Positions 9,351 through 18,216 of a DNA stretch of 64,000 nt are shown piece after piece. The stretch spans positions 49,142-113,141 of the forward strand of contig JADHLZ010000001.1 in assembly GCA_016780345.1 (NCBI GenBank). The letters run 5' to 3'. The first letter of the stretch is position 1; every line of letters begins with the position of its first letter. Made by a program: the position numbers and the translations under genes. The stretch is from Flavobacteriaceae bacterium. GTDB taxonomy: Bacteria; Bacteroidota; Bacteroidia; Flavobacteriales; Flavobacteriaceae. The notes below the pieces were generated by a model, which worked only from the letters and a program-made list of their open reading frames with translations, ran no database searches and was not told the origin of the DNA.

Positions 9351-10366
9351 CCTGTTTTATCAAAAATACGAATTGCTTCATTTCTCTTAATTCCAAGCAT
9401 GTTCAAGTCTAAAGGATCTTTTTTAAACTCTCCCCATTTTTGAACAATTTCATCTGGTTTTACAGACGGATTCACAGAATATTCATAACTATTATTGACA
9501 TAAGTCTTCTGTGCACTTAAACTTGTTAAATACTTTATTAATTTAATGGCATTCACTTTATTAGGAGCATTTTTTGTGATTGCTATTCCTGAGACATTTA
9601 TGTGTGCTCCTCTTTCATTTTCTCCTTGATTAGGAAAAAAAACAGAAACTGATTTGCCAGCATTAATTTCTTCTTCTTTTTCGGAAGATAAAAGCAATCC
9701 AATATAGTAGGAATTAACAATTGCTATATCCCCTTGTCCAGCTGCAATTGCTTTTACTTGGTCTCTATCGCTTCCCTTTGGATCTCTGGCAAAATTAGAA
9801 ACTACTGCTTCCGACCATTTTGAGGTTTCTTCTAAACCTATATTAGCTATAAGTGAAGACATCAAAGCCTGATTATATGCATTTGATGAGGATCTAACCA
9901 ATAATCTATTTTTCCATTTTTCGTTTGCTAAATCTTCATAAGTAGATAATTCGTTTTTATTTACTCTTTCATTACTATATACAATTACTCGAGATCTATA
10001 AGTCAATGGAACCCAATACTTATTTACGTCCAATAAATTAGGATCAATATTATTAAAAATAGAATCATCATTTATTTTTTGAAACAAACCCAAGTCGGTA
10101 CCTTGCCATAATTTACCAACATCAACAGTAATGAATAGGTCTGCAGGTGAATTTTCACCTTCATTAATCATTCTTTGAATTAATTCATCAGCATTAGCCT
10201 TTGTTACATTAACTTTTATTCCAGTTAATTCTTCAAATTTCTTGTATTGGATTTCATCAACTTTATAATGTCTTTGACTATAAATATTAATTTCATTTAA
10301 TCTTTTATTATCAGAAGAACAACTAGTTAAAAACAAAGCGACAAAAAAACAAATAAATAATCTCAT
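9341..10366 (-). CDS. fbpA: Iron(III) ABC transporter, substrate-binding lipoprotein
   Basis: Ferric-iron-binding protein of the FbpA/FutA family. The N-terminus has a lipoprotein signal ending in LTSCSS (lipid-modified cysteine near residue 16). The mature protein begins with IYSQRHYKVDE, whose tyrosines/histidine are typical first-lobe iron ligands, and contains the adjacent tyrosine pair in VNSYYIGLL, the hallmark iron-binding dyad. At 341 residues it has normal length. The start lies beside a divergent promoter region shared with the TonB receptor, and an inverted repeat of the presumed iron operator lies 61 bases upstream. It is likely induced under iron limitation. Confidence 0.93.
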   Translation of the reverse strand: MRLFICFFVALFLTSCSSDNKRLNEINIYSQRHYKVDEIQYKKFEELTGIKVNVTKANADELIQRMINEGENSPADLFITVDVGKLWQGTDLGLFQKINDDSIFNNIDPNLLDVNKYWVPLTYRSRVIVYSNERVNKNELSTYEDLANEKWKNRLLVRSSSNAYNQALMSSLIANIGLEETSKWSEAVVSNFARDPKGSDRDQVKAIAAGQGDIAIVNSYYIGLLLSSEKEEEINAGKSVSVFFPNQGENERGAHINVSGIAITKNAPNKVNAIKLIKYLTSLSAQKTYVNNSYEYSVNPSVKPDEIVQKWGEFKKDPLDLNMLGIKRNEAIRIFDKTGWK

Positions 10367-10426
10367 TTTGAAAAAATTGGATTGACGAAATTAAATCATT
10401 TTTATTTGAAAAAAAAATTATATTTA

Positions 10427-10443
10427 TTTAGACTAATTTTAAA
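10427..10443. promoter_or_regulatory. Candidate iron-type operator, fbpA side
   Basis: TTTAGA, five bases (CTAAT), TTTAAA. It has the same half-site pattern as 6758-6774 and one mismatch to the perfect copy at 10477-10495. It lies 61 bases upstream of the fbpA start codon in the divergent region, a position suited to controlling the fbpABC promoter. Confidence 0.5.
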
Positions 10444-10452
10444 TAATATAAT

Positions 10453-10495
10453 ATATTTGTGATTTATTAATCTTTTATTTAGAATGAATCTAAAT
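10453..10495 (+). promoter_or_regulatory. Promoter -7 element and perfect iron-type operator of the TonB receptor gene
   Basis: TATATTTG (10453-10460) matches the -7 TAnnTTTG element. Downstream lies the perfect inverted repeat ATTTAGA-ATGAA-TCTAAAT (10477-10495), with 7-base arms and a 5-base spacer, placed just after the expected transcription start. A repressor bound here would block the receptor gene. The ATG inside the spacer (10484) is therefore probably not the start codon. Confidence 0.6.
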
Positions 10496-10498
10496 AGC

Positions 10499-12730
10499 AT
10501 GAAAGAAATTACGTACATAATTCCTCTTTTTATTGTTTTTGTGTTGAATTCTCAAAATAAAGAGAAATCTAATTATAGTAATCGGGAAAATGAATTTATT
10601 AAAGATTCTATAACTGCTCTGGACGAAGTAATTATAAAATCTAATACAATACTTGGAAATAAATTTGTAGCAAAAAATAGAACAGGAGCTGCCTACTATT
10701 TATCAACAGATGATCTAGCAAAATTTAATTACACCGATATTAATAGAGCATTAAATAAAATTTCAGGAATTAATTTTTACGAGGAAGATGGTTTTGGATT
10801 ACGTCCAAATATTAGCATAAGAGGAACTTCACCAGAGAGAAGTTCAAAAATAGCAATCATGGAAGATGGTGTTTTAATTTCACCTGCACCTTACAGTGCA
10901 TCATCAGCGTATTATTTCCCATCAATCTCGAGAATGCAAGCTGTTGAAGTTTTAAAAGGGAGTAGTCAAATTCAATATGGACCCTATACAACTGGTGGAG
11001 CGATAAATTTTGTTTCAACAGAGATACCAGAATCATTAACTGGAAAAATATCAACCAGTTTTGGAAGTTTTAGTACTGGTCAAGCACACCTTACATTAGG
11101 CGATAGCTTTAATAATTTTGGATACATGATTGAATATTTAAATTTTAATTCTGATGGATTTAAATCTTTAGGAAATAATTTAAATACTGGTTTTGATATA
11201 AACGAAATAACATCGAAAATTAAATATAAAACTTCTGAAAAATTAAACACTAAACAAAGTTTAGAACTAAAATTTCATAGTTACGATGAAATATCAAATG
11301 AAACTTATTTAGGTTTAACTGAAAACGATTTTAAAATAAATCCTTTTCAAAGATATCTGGGATCTGTGAAAGATAAAATGGATGCTAAACATATACAATT
11401 TTTAATTACTCATGAATTAAATTTTAATGAAAGATTTAAAATTGCAACTAATGCATATCACAATGGTTTTAAAAGAAATTGGTACAAATTGAATGATGTT
11501 GATTTTGAAGGAAGTTCACAAAAAATTTCAAAAATCATTTCTAATCCTGAAAATTACTCTGGACACTATTTGATATTGAAAGGACTCTCAAATTCAGAAA
11601 ATGCTTTAAAAATAAAAGCCAATAATAGAGAATACATTTCAAAAGGAATTCAGACTAAAATCGACCATCATTGGTATGGAGATAACAACTCGTTTAATGA
11701 TATTGAAATTGGAATAAGAGTTCACTACGATGAAGAAGACAGGTTTGAATGGGAAGATACTTATTCAATGACTAATGGGGAGATGTCTTTAAATACTTAT
11801 GGAGAAAAAGGTTCACGTGGCAATAGAATAAGCTATGCAAATTCTTTTGCTTCATACATAATGTATAAATACAAGATCAAAGGATTTACTGTTTCACCTG
11901 GTTTAAGGTACGAATCGATATTATTAGGTAGAGATGATTTTGGAAAAAACAATTCTGAAAGAATTTTAATTGATCGTTTTTCCAGTAAAAACAAAGTATC
12001 TATACTTATACCTGGAATTGGAATTAATTATACCTTTAATAATAAATTTTCAATATTTGGAGGCATACATAAAGGATATTCACCTCCAGGCAGCTCAGTT
12101 GGTCAAAAGGCTGAGGAGAGTGTAAATTTAGAATTGGGAGGACGATTTTCAATACACAAGTTAAATGCTGAAATTATTGCGTATCAAAATGATTATAACA
12201 ACTTACTAGGAAATGATCTTGCAGCAACTGGAGGTTTTGGAGAACTTGATTCATTTAATGCTGGAAATGCTTTGGTTAATGGATTAGAAATATTATTGAC
12301 ATCAGATATTGTTGAAAATAAAAAAATTTCTGTTCCATTTTCATTTTCATATACTCTAACTAATGCAAAATTCTTAACTGATTTTGGAAGTAATCAAGAA
12401 ATTTGGGGAGAAGTAAGCAATGGAGATAGAATTCCATACATTCCACAGCATCAATTGAATTCAAATATTGGTATTAAAACAAATAAATTTGAGATTAATT
12501 TTAATGGAAATTATAACGGAGAATTCTCAACTATAGCTAATGGATCAATTAAAATTCCATCCTATTTTATATTTGATGTTTCTTTTAAATTCAAAGCTAG
12601 ACATGGTATAACATACACATCCAAAATAATCAATTTATTTGACAAAAATTACGCCGTTTCTAGAGCACCTGCTGGATTAAGACCAGGTCATCCTTTTGGA
12701 ATTTATGTTGGATTTGATTTCCTGTTATAA
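10499..12730 (+). CDS. TonB-dependent receptor, probable ferric siderophore/citrate type
   Basis: Outer-membrane TonB-dependent receptor. A signal peptide (MKEITYIIPLFIVFVLNSQ) is followed by the plug, with SIRGTSPERSSKIAIMEDG and VLKGSSQIQYGPYTTGGAINF, and a C-terminal beta-barrel ending in the aromatic strand GIYVGFDFLL. There is no carboxypeptidase-like N-terminal domain, and the overall plug style resembles FecA. I chose the ATG at 10499 because the ATG at 10484 lies inside the perfect operator repeat and would add five residues before the signal peptide. Divergent from fbpABC, it presumably brings a ferric complex into the periplasm for FbpA. The exact ligand cannot be read from the sequence. 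Confidence 0.88.
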   Translation: MKEITYIIPLFIVFVLNSQNKEKSNYSNRENEFIKDSITALDEVIIKSNTILGNKFVAKNRTGAAYYLSTDDLAKFNYTDINRALNKISGINFYEEDGFGLRPNISIRGTSPERSSKIAIMEDGVLISPAPYSASSAYYFPSISRMQAVEVLKGSSQIQYGPYTTGGAINFVSTEIPESLTGKISTSFGSFSTGQAHLTLGDSFNNFGYMIEYLNFNSDGFKSLGNNLNTGFDINEITSKIKYKTSEKLNTKQSLELKFHSYDEISNETYLGLTENDFKINPFQRYLGSVKDKMDAKHIQFLITHELNFNERFKIATNAYHNGFKRNWYKLNDVDFEGSSQKISKIISNPENYSGHYLILKGLSNSENALKIKANNREYISKGIQTKIDHHWYGDNNSFNDIEIGIRVHYDEEDRFEWEDTYSMTNGEMSLNTYGEKGSRGNRISYANSFASYIMYKYKIKGFTVSPGLRYESILLGRDDFGKNNSERILIDRFSSKNKVSILIPGIGINYTFNNKFSIFGGIHKGYSPPGSSVGQKAEESVNLELGGRFSIHKLNAEIIAYQNDYNNLLGNDLAATGGFGELDSFNAGNALVNGLEILLTSDIVENKKISVPFSFSYTLTNAKFLTDFGSNQEIWGEVSNGDRIPYIPQHQLNSNIGIKTNKFEINFNGNYNGEFSTIANGSIKIPSYFIFDVSFKFKARHGITYTSKIINLFDKNYAVSRAPAGLRPGHPFGIYVGFDFLL

Positions 12731-12769
12731 ATAATAATGGGTTATCTTTTAAAATGAGTTAACCATATT

Positions 12770-13225
12770 TTAAAAAGATTTATTTTTGGAATCCATAAAA
12801 ATGGTAACTGGTCCATCGTTTTCTATCTTGACTAGCATGTTAGCACCAAAAATTCCAGCAAGTGGTTTTTTATTTAATTTATTTTCCATGTGGGTTAAAA
12901 ACTGATTGTAAATTTTATTAGCATAATTACTTTTAGCAGCCCTAATGTAAGAGGGTCTATTCCCCTTTTTTATCAGCGCATGTAGTGTAAATTGACTAAT
13001 TATTAATATTTGACCATCGATATCAATTAATGATTTATTCATAATCTTATCCTTATCATCAAAAATTCTTAACTGAGAAACTTTTTTACAAATCCAATCA
13101 ATATCGCTAAAATCATCACTGTCCTCAATTCCAATTAACAAAACAATTCCTTGGTTTATTTTAGAAACTATTTTATTTTCTACTTCTACACTTCCACTTT
13201 TAACTCTTTGAATAAGCGCTCTCAT
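12770..13225 (-). CDS. dtd: D-aminoacyl-tRNA deacylase
   Basis: Removes D-amino acids (and glycine from tRNA-Ala) mis-attached to tRNA. The active-site motif SQFTLHALIKKGNRPSY and the cross-subunit motif NDGPVTI near the C-terminus are both present, as is GIFGANM. The 151 residues are the full family length. It follows rsgA by nine bases and is the last gene of the pheA-dtd run; the TonB receptor gene converges on it. Confidence 0.95.
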   Translation of the reverse strand: MRALIQRVKSGSVEVENKIVSKINQGIVLLIGIEDSDDFSDIDWICKKVSQLRIFDDKDKIMNKSLIDIDGQILIISQFTLHALIKKGNRPSYIRAAKSNYANKIYNQFLTHMENKLNKKPLAGIFGANMLVKIENDGPVTIFMDSKNKSF

Positions 13226-13234
13226 TAATATGAC

Positions 13235-14161
13235 CTATCTAAAATTATTTTCATCATTATTTAATATACTTAAATAATTCAAGTATCTAGATTCTGAAAT
13301 TTCATTTGCTTCAAATGCAGATTTTACTGCACAATGAGGTTCATTTGAATGCAAGCAGTTATTAAACTTACAATGAGCACTTAATTTAGAAATTTCAATA
13401 AAGAATCCTCCTATCTCATTTTTTTCAATATCTATTAGTCCAAACCCTTTTATGCCAGGACTATCAATTACTTTAGCTCCGTTATTAAAATCAAACATTT
13501 CTGCAAAGGTAGTGGTATGCTGTCCCTGTTCGTTTTGTTTTGAAATTATAGAGGTTTTCAAATTCAAGTTTGAATCTAAAGCATTCATCATACTACTTTT
13601 GCCAACACCACTATGACCTGTAAATACTGAAACATTATTTTCCATGTATTTTTTAACTTTTTCAATATTAATTTTATTTCTAACTGAAATTTTTAAACAT
13701 TTATAGCCAATGGATGTATACGTATTGAACAAATTTTCAATATAATTAATATCATCTTTGTCATATGAATCGATTTTATTGAAAAGAATTATTGTATTTA
13801 TTCCAAAAGATTCAGTTGAAAGAAGAACTCTGTCAATAAAAAGAGATGATGTTACTGGATTTGAAGGAGTGACAAAAAGAAAACAGTAATCGATGTTAGA
13901 TGCTAAAATATGACTCTGTTTAGAAAGATTAACAGATTTTCTAATAATATAATTCTTTCTGGGCTCAATTTTAGTGATTATCCCTTTCAGTTCTTTTTTA
14001 TTTATTATTTCAAAAAAAACATAATCACCAACTGCAACAGGATTAGTGCTTTTAATTCCCAAAGAACGAAATTTTCCTTTTATACTGCATTTATAAACCT
14101 CACAAGAATCAGTATGAACTTCATACCAATTTCCTGTTGATTTATAAACTAATCCTTTCAT
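13235..14161 (-). CDS. rsgA: Ribosome small-subunit-dependent GTPase RsgA
   Basis: Late 30S ribosome maturation GTPase with circularly permuted G motifs. The order is an N-terminal OB fold (about 1-70), G4 as NKIDSY, G1 as GHSGVGKSSMMNAL, the TTTFAEMF switch region, G3 as DSPGIKGFG, then a C-terminal zinc site CKFNNCLHSNEPHC (Cys-x4-Cys-x-His-x5-Cys), which is intact. It lies seven bases after the DAHP synthase gene and is transcribed with the aromatic operon, although functionally unrelated. Confidence 0.95.
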   Translation of the reverse strand: MKGLVYKSTGNWYEVHTDSCEVYKCSIKGKFRSLGIKSTNPVAVGDYVFFEIINKKELKGIITKIEPRKNYIIRKSVNLSKQSHILASNIDYCFLFVTPSNPVTSSLFIDRVLLSTESFGINTIILFNKIDSYDKDDINYIENLFNTYTSIGYKCLKISVRNKINIEKVKKYMENNVSVFTGHSGVGKSSMMNALDSNLNLKTSIISKQNEQGQHTTTFAEMFDFNNGAKVIDSPGIKGFGLIDIEKNEIGGFFIEISKLSAHCKFNNCLHSNEPHCAVKSAFEANEISESRYLNYLSILNNDENNFR

Positions 14162-14168
14162 TTTATTG

Positions 14169-15251
14169 TTAACTGTTTATAACTTTATTTTGATTATTAA
14201 TGGATTCTTGATGAATTGCTTTAAACATTTTTAAAACAAATTCTTCACTTAAACCCTTCTTTTCACCCTCTAAAATCATATTTCCTAAAATTTCATTCCA
14301 TCTCTTAGTTTGAAGAACAGCAACATTTTTTTTCTTTTTTAATTCACCAATAGAAACAGCAACTTTCATTCTCTTTCCTAAAGTTTCAAGCAAACCTTGA
14401 TCGATTACATCTATTTGTGTTCTTAGAGTATTTAATTGATTTTTATAATCAGCCTCCTCACTTGTTAAAGTTCTTATTTTTAAGTCATTCATCATTTTTA
14501 CAAGATCAGATGGCGTTATTTGTTGAGCAGCATCACTCCAAGCATTATCAGGATCTATATGTGTTTCGATCATTAATCCATCAAAATTAAGATCAAGCGC
14601 TGTTTGTGAAATGTCTTGTAATATATCACGTCTTCCTGCTATATGTGAGGGATCACAAATTAATGGTAAGTCAGGAAATTTATTTTGAAGCTCAATTGGT
14701 AATTGCCATTCTGGATTATTTCTATATTTAGATTTTTCGTAAGTTGAAAATCCTCTATGGATAGCCCCTAGCTTTTTAATATTTGCAGAATATAATCTTT
14801 CAATTCCACCTAGCCATAATGAAAGATCAGGATTTACTGGGTTTTTTACCAAAACAATTTTATCAGTTTCATTTAATGCCTCTGCAATTTCTTGAACAAT
14901 AAACGGGCTCACTGTTGAACGAGCGCCTATCCAAAGTACGTCAATATCATATTCAAGTGCTAATTTAACATGACTAGCATTAGCTACTTCAGTAGCAGTT
15001 AAAAGACCTGTTTCTTTTTTTACTTTATCTAACCATTTAAGACCAATTGCACCAACACCCTCAAACATTCCTGGCCGAGTTCTTGGCTTCCAAATTCCAG
15101 CTCTGTAAACTGATACATCTGTATCTTTTAAATCATGAGCAATTCTTAATACTTGATCTTCAGTTTCCGCACTACAAGGACCAGCTATCACCAAAGGATG
15201 TTTTAAATTAAAATCATCAAGCCAAGTTCTCATTTCTTTTCTATTTTCCAT
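14169..15251 (-). CDS. Bifunctional 3-deoxy-7-phosphoheptulonate synthase / chorismate mutase
   Basis: First enzyme of the shikimate pathway fused to chorismate mutase, a Bacteroidota arrangement. The DAHP synthase part (about residues 1-260) shows AGPCSAET, YRAGIWKPRTRPG, VKNPVNPDLSLW, HRGFSTYEKS and CDPSHIAGRR. A type II (AroQ) chorismate mutase follows (about 270-355), with LRTQIDVIDQGLLETLGKRMKV and the later IHQESI. It overlaps nothing but follows tyrA by only two bases. Joining entry and branch-point steps suggests control by prephenate or aromatic end products, which the sequence cannot prove. Confidence 0.94.
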   Translation of the reverse strand: MENRKEMRTWLDDFNLKHPLVIAGPCSAETEDQVLRIAHDLKDTDVSVYRAGIWKPRTRPGMFEGVGAIGLKWLDKVKKETGLLTATEVANASHVKLALEYDIDVLWIGARSTVSPFIVQEIAEALNETDKIVLVKNPVNPDLSLWLGGIERLYSANIKKLGAIHRGFSTYEKSKYRNNPEWQLPIELQNKFPDLPLICDPSHIAGRRDILQDISQTALDLNFDGLMIETHIDPDNAWSDAAQQITPSDLVKMMNDLKIRTLTSEEADYKNQLNTLRTQIDVIDQGLLETLGKRMKVAVSIGELKKKKNVAVLQTKRWNEILGNMILEGEKKGLSEEFVLKMFKAIHQESINNQNKVINS

Positions 15252-15253
15252 TT

Positions 15254-16099
15254 TTATTGTTTATTTAATATTTCTGTAATTCGATTCGTATTGTTTAAAA
15301 CTTTAATTAATTCTTTATCATTTCCATCAATAATTAATTGTTTTAATAAATTTAGATTTGATATATATTCATCAATTGAGGCAGCTAAATTAATTTTATT
15401 TTGTAAAAAAATCGGAGTCCAAGTTTTTGGATTACTTTTGGCTAATCTAACTGTCGATTCAAAACCACTTCCAGCTAAATCAAAAATATTATTCTCATTT
15501 TTCTCTTTCTCAATAACTGTTTTACCTAGCATGAATGAACTAACATGAGAAAGATGAGAAACATATGCAACATGAATATCGTGAGATTTTGGATCCATAT
15601 ATATTGTTTTCATATTTAGAGCATCAAAAATTTCAAGTGCTAATTTTCCGAGTTTTTTATCAGTTTTTTCAAATTCACATATTATATTAGTCTTTCCTAC
15701 GTATAGTCCTTTGATAGCAGCTTTGGGTCCTGAAAATTCAGTACCAGCCATTGGATGCGCAGCTAAATAATTAGATCTTTTATTGTGATTTTTTAAGTAA
15801 TTACATATAGGCTCTTTGGTAGAACCAACATCAAAAACTAAAGTATTATAGCCTATTAGATTAAGAACCTTGTCTATTAAATCAAACATTTTATCTACTG
15901 GTACCGATACTAAAATCAAATCCATGTTTTTTAAATCCTTAAAATCAATACTATAATCAATTAATCCAAGTTCAAGAGCTTTATCTAAATTTTTATTAGA
16001 AGAATCTATTCCAAAAATTTCTGAATCAGGAAATTTTGTTTTTATATCTATTGCGAATGAGCCTCCCATTAATCCTAAACCAATTATACCTACTTTCAT
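15254..16099 (-). CDS. tyrA: Prephenate dehydrogenase
   Basis: Oxidative decarboxylation of prephenate to 4-hydroxyphenylpyruvate in tyrosine synthesis. The Rossmann nucleotide motif is GIIGLGLMGGSFAIDI (residues 4-19), with the acidic GIDSS at the end of the second strand, pointing to NAD. The conserved HPMAGTEFSGP and the catalytic-histidine region HVAYVSHLSHVSSF are present. Start ATG 16099 overlaps the aminotransferase stop by four bases, so translation is coupled. No ACT or chorismate mutase domain is fused; the mutase activity comes from the next gene. Confidence 0.93.
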   Translation of the reverse strand: MKVGIIGLGLMGGSFAIDIKTKFPDSEIFGIDSSNKNLDKALELGLIDYSIDFKDLKNMDLILVSVPVDKMFDLIDKVLNLIGYNTLVFDVGSTKEPICNYLKNHNKRSNYLAAHPMAGTEFSGPKAAIKGLYVGKTNIICEFEKTDKKLGKLALEIFDALNMKTIYMDPKSHDIHVAYVSHLSHVSSFMLGKTVIEKEKNENNIFDLAGSGFESTVRLAKSNPKTWTPIFLQNKINLAASIDEYISNLNLLKQLIIDGNDKELIKVLNNTNRITEILNKQ

Positions 16100-17247
16100 A
16101 AATCGATTCTTTTTAGTGATTCAATAATTTTACTTTCATCAATACATAAGGAAAATCTAACATAACCCTCACCATTTGAGCCAAAAATAGTTCCAGGTGC
16201 AATAAAAATATTTTTTTCTAATAATAAATTTTCAATAAAACTTTCAGAACTAGGGTTTTTCCCAGGAAGCTTTGCCCATACGAATAAACCCTTAGAATTT
16301 TTATTATATGAACAATTTAATTTATCTGCAAGTTTCCAAATTAGTTCTCTTCGTTTGTAGTAAACTTTATTTAAACTTTCAAACCAGCTTTCACTTAAAT
16401 TTAAAGCTGAAATAGCCCCTTTTTGAATTCCATAAAACATTCCTGAATCCATATTACTTTTTACTTTCAAAACTCTTGAGATATTTAAGTCAGAACCAAG
16501 TAACATTCCAACTCTCCAACCTGACATATTAAAAGATTTACTTAGAGAATTTAATTCCATTGCAACTTCTTTTGAGCCATTAACTTTTAATATGCTTACA
16601 AAATCTTTATTTAAAATAAAACTGTAGGGGTTATCGTTAACAATTAAAATATTATTTCTTTCAGCAAACTTAATAAGTTCTTCATATTTATTAACACCAA
16701 CTGATGCTCCTGTAGGCATATGAGGATAGTTTACCCACATTAATTTAACTTTTGAAAGGTCACTCTTTTCTATCTCGATTAAATCTGGAAACCAATTGTT
16801 ATTTTCATCTAAGTCATAAAATCTTGGCTTTGCCTCTACTAAGTTAGTTACGGAATGATAGGTAGGGTATCCTGGATTTGGAATTAATACTTCATCACCA
16901 GAATTTAAAAAAGCAAGAGAAATATGCATAATTCCCTCTTTTGAACCCATTAATGGTAGTACTTCCTTTTCTGAATTTAACTCAACTTTAAAATAATTTT
17001 TATAAAAATTTGATATTGATTTTCTAAATTCTGGTAGTCCCTGATAACTTTGATATTTATGAGAATTTGAATCTGATAAACTATTTTTTATTTGAGAAAT
17101 TACATTATTTGAAGGAAATAAATCTGGGCTACCAATACCCATATTGATAATGGGATATCCAGATTTTATCATTTCAGAAACTTCTCTTAACTTTTTAGAG
17201 AAATAATATTCTTCTACAGTGTTTAATCTATTCGAATGTATAATCAT
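16096..17247 (-). CDS. Class I/II aminotransferase, probable aromatic amino acid aminotransferase
   Basis: PLP enzyme of fold type I. The Schiff-base lysine is in SLSKSFNMSGWRVGM (near residue 237); MGIGSPDLFPS, NPGYPTYHS, NYPHMPTGA and the C-terminal arginine region YVRFSLC are also typical. Placement between pheA and tyrA with four-base overlaps on both sides argues for transamination of phenylpyruvate and hydroxyphenylpyruvate. A LL-diaminopimelate or aspartate aminotransferase role is possible from family similarity alone, but the operon favours aromatic substrates. Confidence 0.88.
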   Translation of the reverse strand: MIIHSNRLNTVEEYYFSKKLREVSEMIKSGYPIINMGIGSPDLFPSNNVISQIKNSLSDSNSHKYQSYQGLPEFRKSISNFYKNYFKVELNSEKEVLPLMGSKEGIMHISLAFLNSGDEVLIPNPGYPTYHSVTNLVEAKPRFYDLDENNNWFPDLIEIEKSDLSKVKLMWVNYPHMPTGASVGVNKYEELIKFAERNNILIVNDNPYSFILNKDFVSILKVNGSKEVAMELNSLSKSFNMSGWRVGMLLGSDLNISRVLKVKSNMDSGMFYGIQKGAISALNLSESWFESLNKVYYKRRELIWKLADKLNCSYNKNSKGLFVWAKLPGKNPSSESFIENLLLEKNIFIAPGTIFGSNGEGYVRFSLCIDESKIIESLKRIDL

Positions 17248-18065
17248 TTCATTTTATTTTTATAAACTCCTAAAATTTTAAAGGACTCTGCTTGATTTTT
17301 TATAATATTAACAGCATTATTAAAATCATCTAAAGAAATAAAAGTTGTATCAACAAAAAAAGAGTATTTCCAAGGTATTTCAATAATTGGAAGCGACTGA
17401 ATTTTAGTAAGATTTAAATTATATTGTTTTAAAATATTTAAAACTGCAGCTAAGCTACCTGTCTCATGACTTAAAGAAAATTTTAGTGAAGCTTTGTTCA
17501 ACATCTCTCCCTTTTCAATTTTATTTTTAGAAACAATAACAAATCGAGTTTGGTTTTTTTTGATTGTTTGAATGTTCTTGGAAACAATATCTAAACCATA
17601 CATTTTGGCAGCTTGAATACTTGCTATAGCAGCAGTATCTTTAATTTTATTTTTAGAAATTAATTTAGCAACTCCAGCAGTATCCTTTTCCTCTACCAAT
17701 GTAATATGTGGGTGTTTTATAAAGAAATCTTTACATTGAAGTAATGCCATAGGGTGAGAGGAAACATATTTTATATCTTTAATTTTTGATCCTGGAAGGA
17801 CCATAAGTTGGTGGTTAATATTAATAAAATATTCACCAACTATATTTAAGTTAAAAGAATCAATTAATGCATAATTTGGAATAATAGATCCAGCTATTGA
17901 ATTTTCAATTGCCATGACTCCAAATTCAGACTTCCCTTTGCTAACGGATAATGCGAGATCATCAAAAGATAAAAATTCATTTAAGAAGAAAGACTTTCCA
18001 AAATAATCTTTTGCAACCTGATCGTGATAAGATCCCTTTATACCCTGAATACCAACTGTTTTCAT
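17244..18065 (-). CDS. pheA: Prephenate dehydratase
   Basis: Converts prephenate to phenylpyruvate. The catalytic domain (about 1-180) has GIQGIKGSYHDQVA, MAIENSIAGSI and the key TRF motif in NQTRFVIVSK. A C-terminal ACT domain (about 190-270) has ETGSLAAVLNILKQYNLNLTKIQSLPI. The usual phenylalanine-binding ESRP is QSLP here, so allosteric control may differ. It is the first structural gene of a six-gene run (pheA, aminotransferase, tyrA, DAHP synthase/mutase, rsgA, dtd). Transcription must first pass an attenuator hairpin ending eight bases before its start codon. Confidence 0.94.
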   Translation of the reverse strand: MKTVGIQGIKGSYHDQVAKDYFGKSFFLNEFLSFDDLALSVSKGKSEFGVMAIENSIAGSIIPNYALIDSFNLNIVGEYFININHQLMVLPGSKIKDIKYVSSHPMALLQCKDFFIKHPHITLVEEKDTAGVAKLISKNKIKDTAAIASIQAAKMYGLDIVSKNIQTIKKNQTRFVIVSKNKIEKGEMLNKASLKFSLSHETGSLAAVLNILKQYNLNLTKIQSLPIIEIPWKYSFFVDTTFISLDDFNNAVNIIKNQAESFKILGVYKNKMK

Positions 18066-18072
18066 ATTTATT

Positions 18073-18148
18073 TAAAAAAAAAGTCCTGATTTTATCAGGA
18101 CTCATTAAAATATATTTTTTGATTATTAAATATAAAAAAGTCCTGATT
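18073..18148 (-). promoter_or_regulatory. Transcription attenuator of the pheA operon
   Basis: Three short segments on the minus strand: A = AATCAGGACT (18139-18148), B = GAGTCCTGAT (18094-18103), C = ATCAGGACT (18082-18090). B:C form a hairpin with a three-base loop core directly followed by a run of nine Ts (18073-18081), a textbook intrinsic terminator. A is also complementary to B, so A:B and B:C exclude each other. A lies inside the 3' end of the leader peptide gene: a ribosome stalled earlier on Tyr/Phe codons leaves A free to trap B (antitermination), while one that reaches the stop codon covers A and lets the terminator form. Confidence 0.85.
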
Positions 18149-18203
18149 TTTCTTCATAATAGAAGGAAAAATAAAACTTTTGATAAAAATAATTACGATT
18201 CAT
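18126..18203 (-). CDS. Tyr/Phe-rich leader peptide of the pheA operon
   Basis: A 25-codon open reading frame starting ATG at 18203 and ending TAA at 18126-18128. It begins MNRNYFYQKFYFSFYY and contains six tyrosines and five phenylalanines, i.e. 11 of 25 residues are the amino acids made by the operon behind it. The promoter lies 14 bases upstream and the attenuator segments overlap its 3' end. The cluster of control codons sits just before the antiterminator segment, as in enterobacterial pheL. Its role is to sense charged tRNA-Phe and tRNA-Tyr; the peptide itself probably has no function. Confidence 0.85.
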   Translation of the reverse strand: MNRNYFYQKFYFSFYYEEKSGLFYI

Positions 18204-18216
18204 AAAATTTAATTTG

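Noticed and set aside
10484..10498. ATG at 10484 as start of the iron TonB receptor
   Set aside because: It lies in the spacer of the perfect inverted repeat and adds five residues before a good signal peptide; the ATG at 10499 is more convincing.
12731..12769. Possible bidirectional terminator between the TonB receptor and dtd
   Set aside because: The GGTTA/TAACC stem is short and has a large loop; too weak to call.
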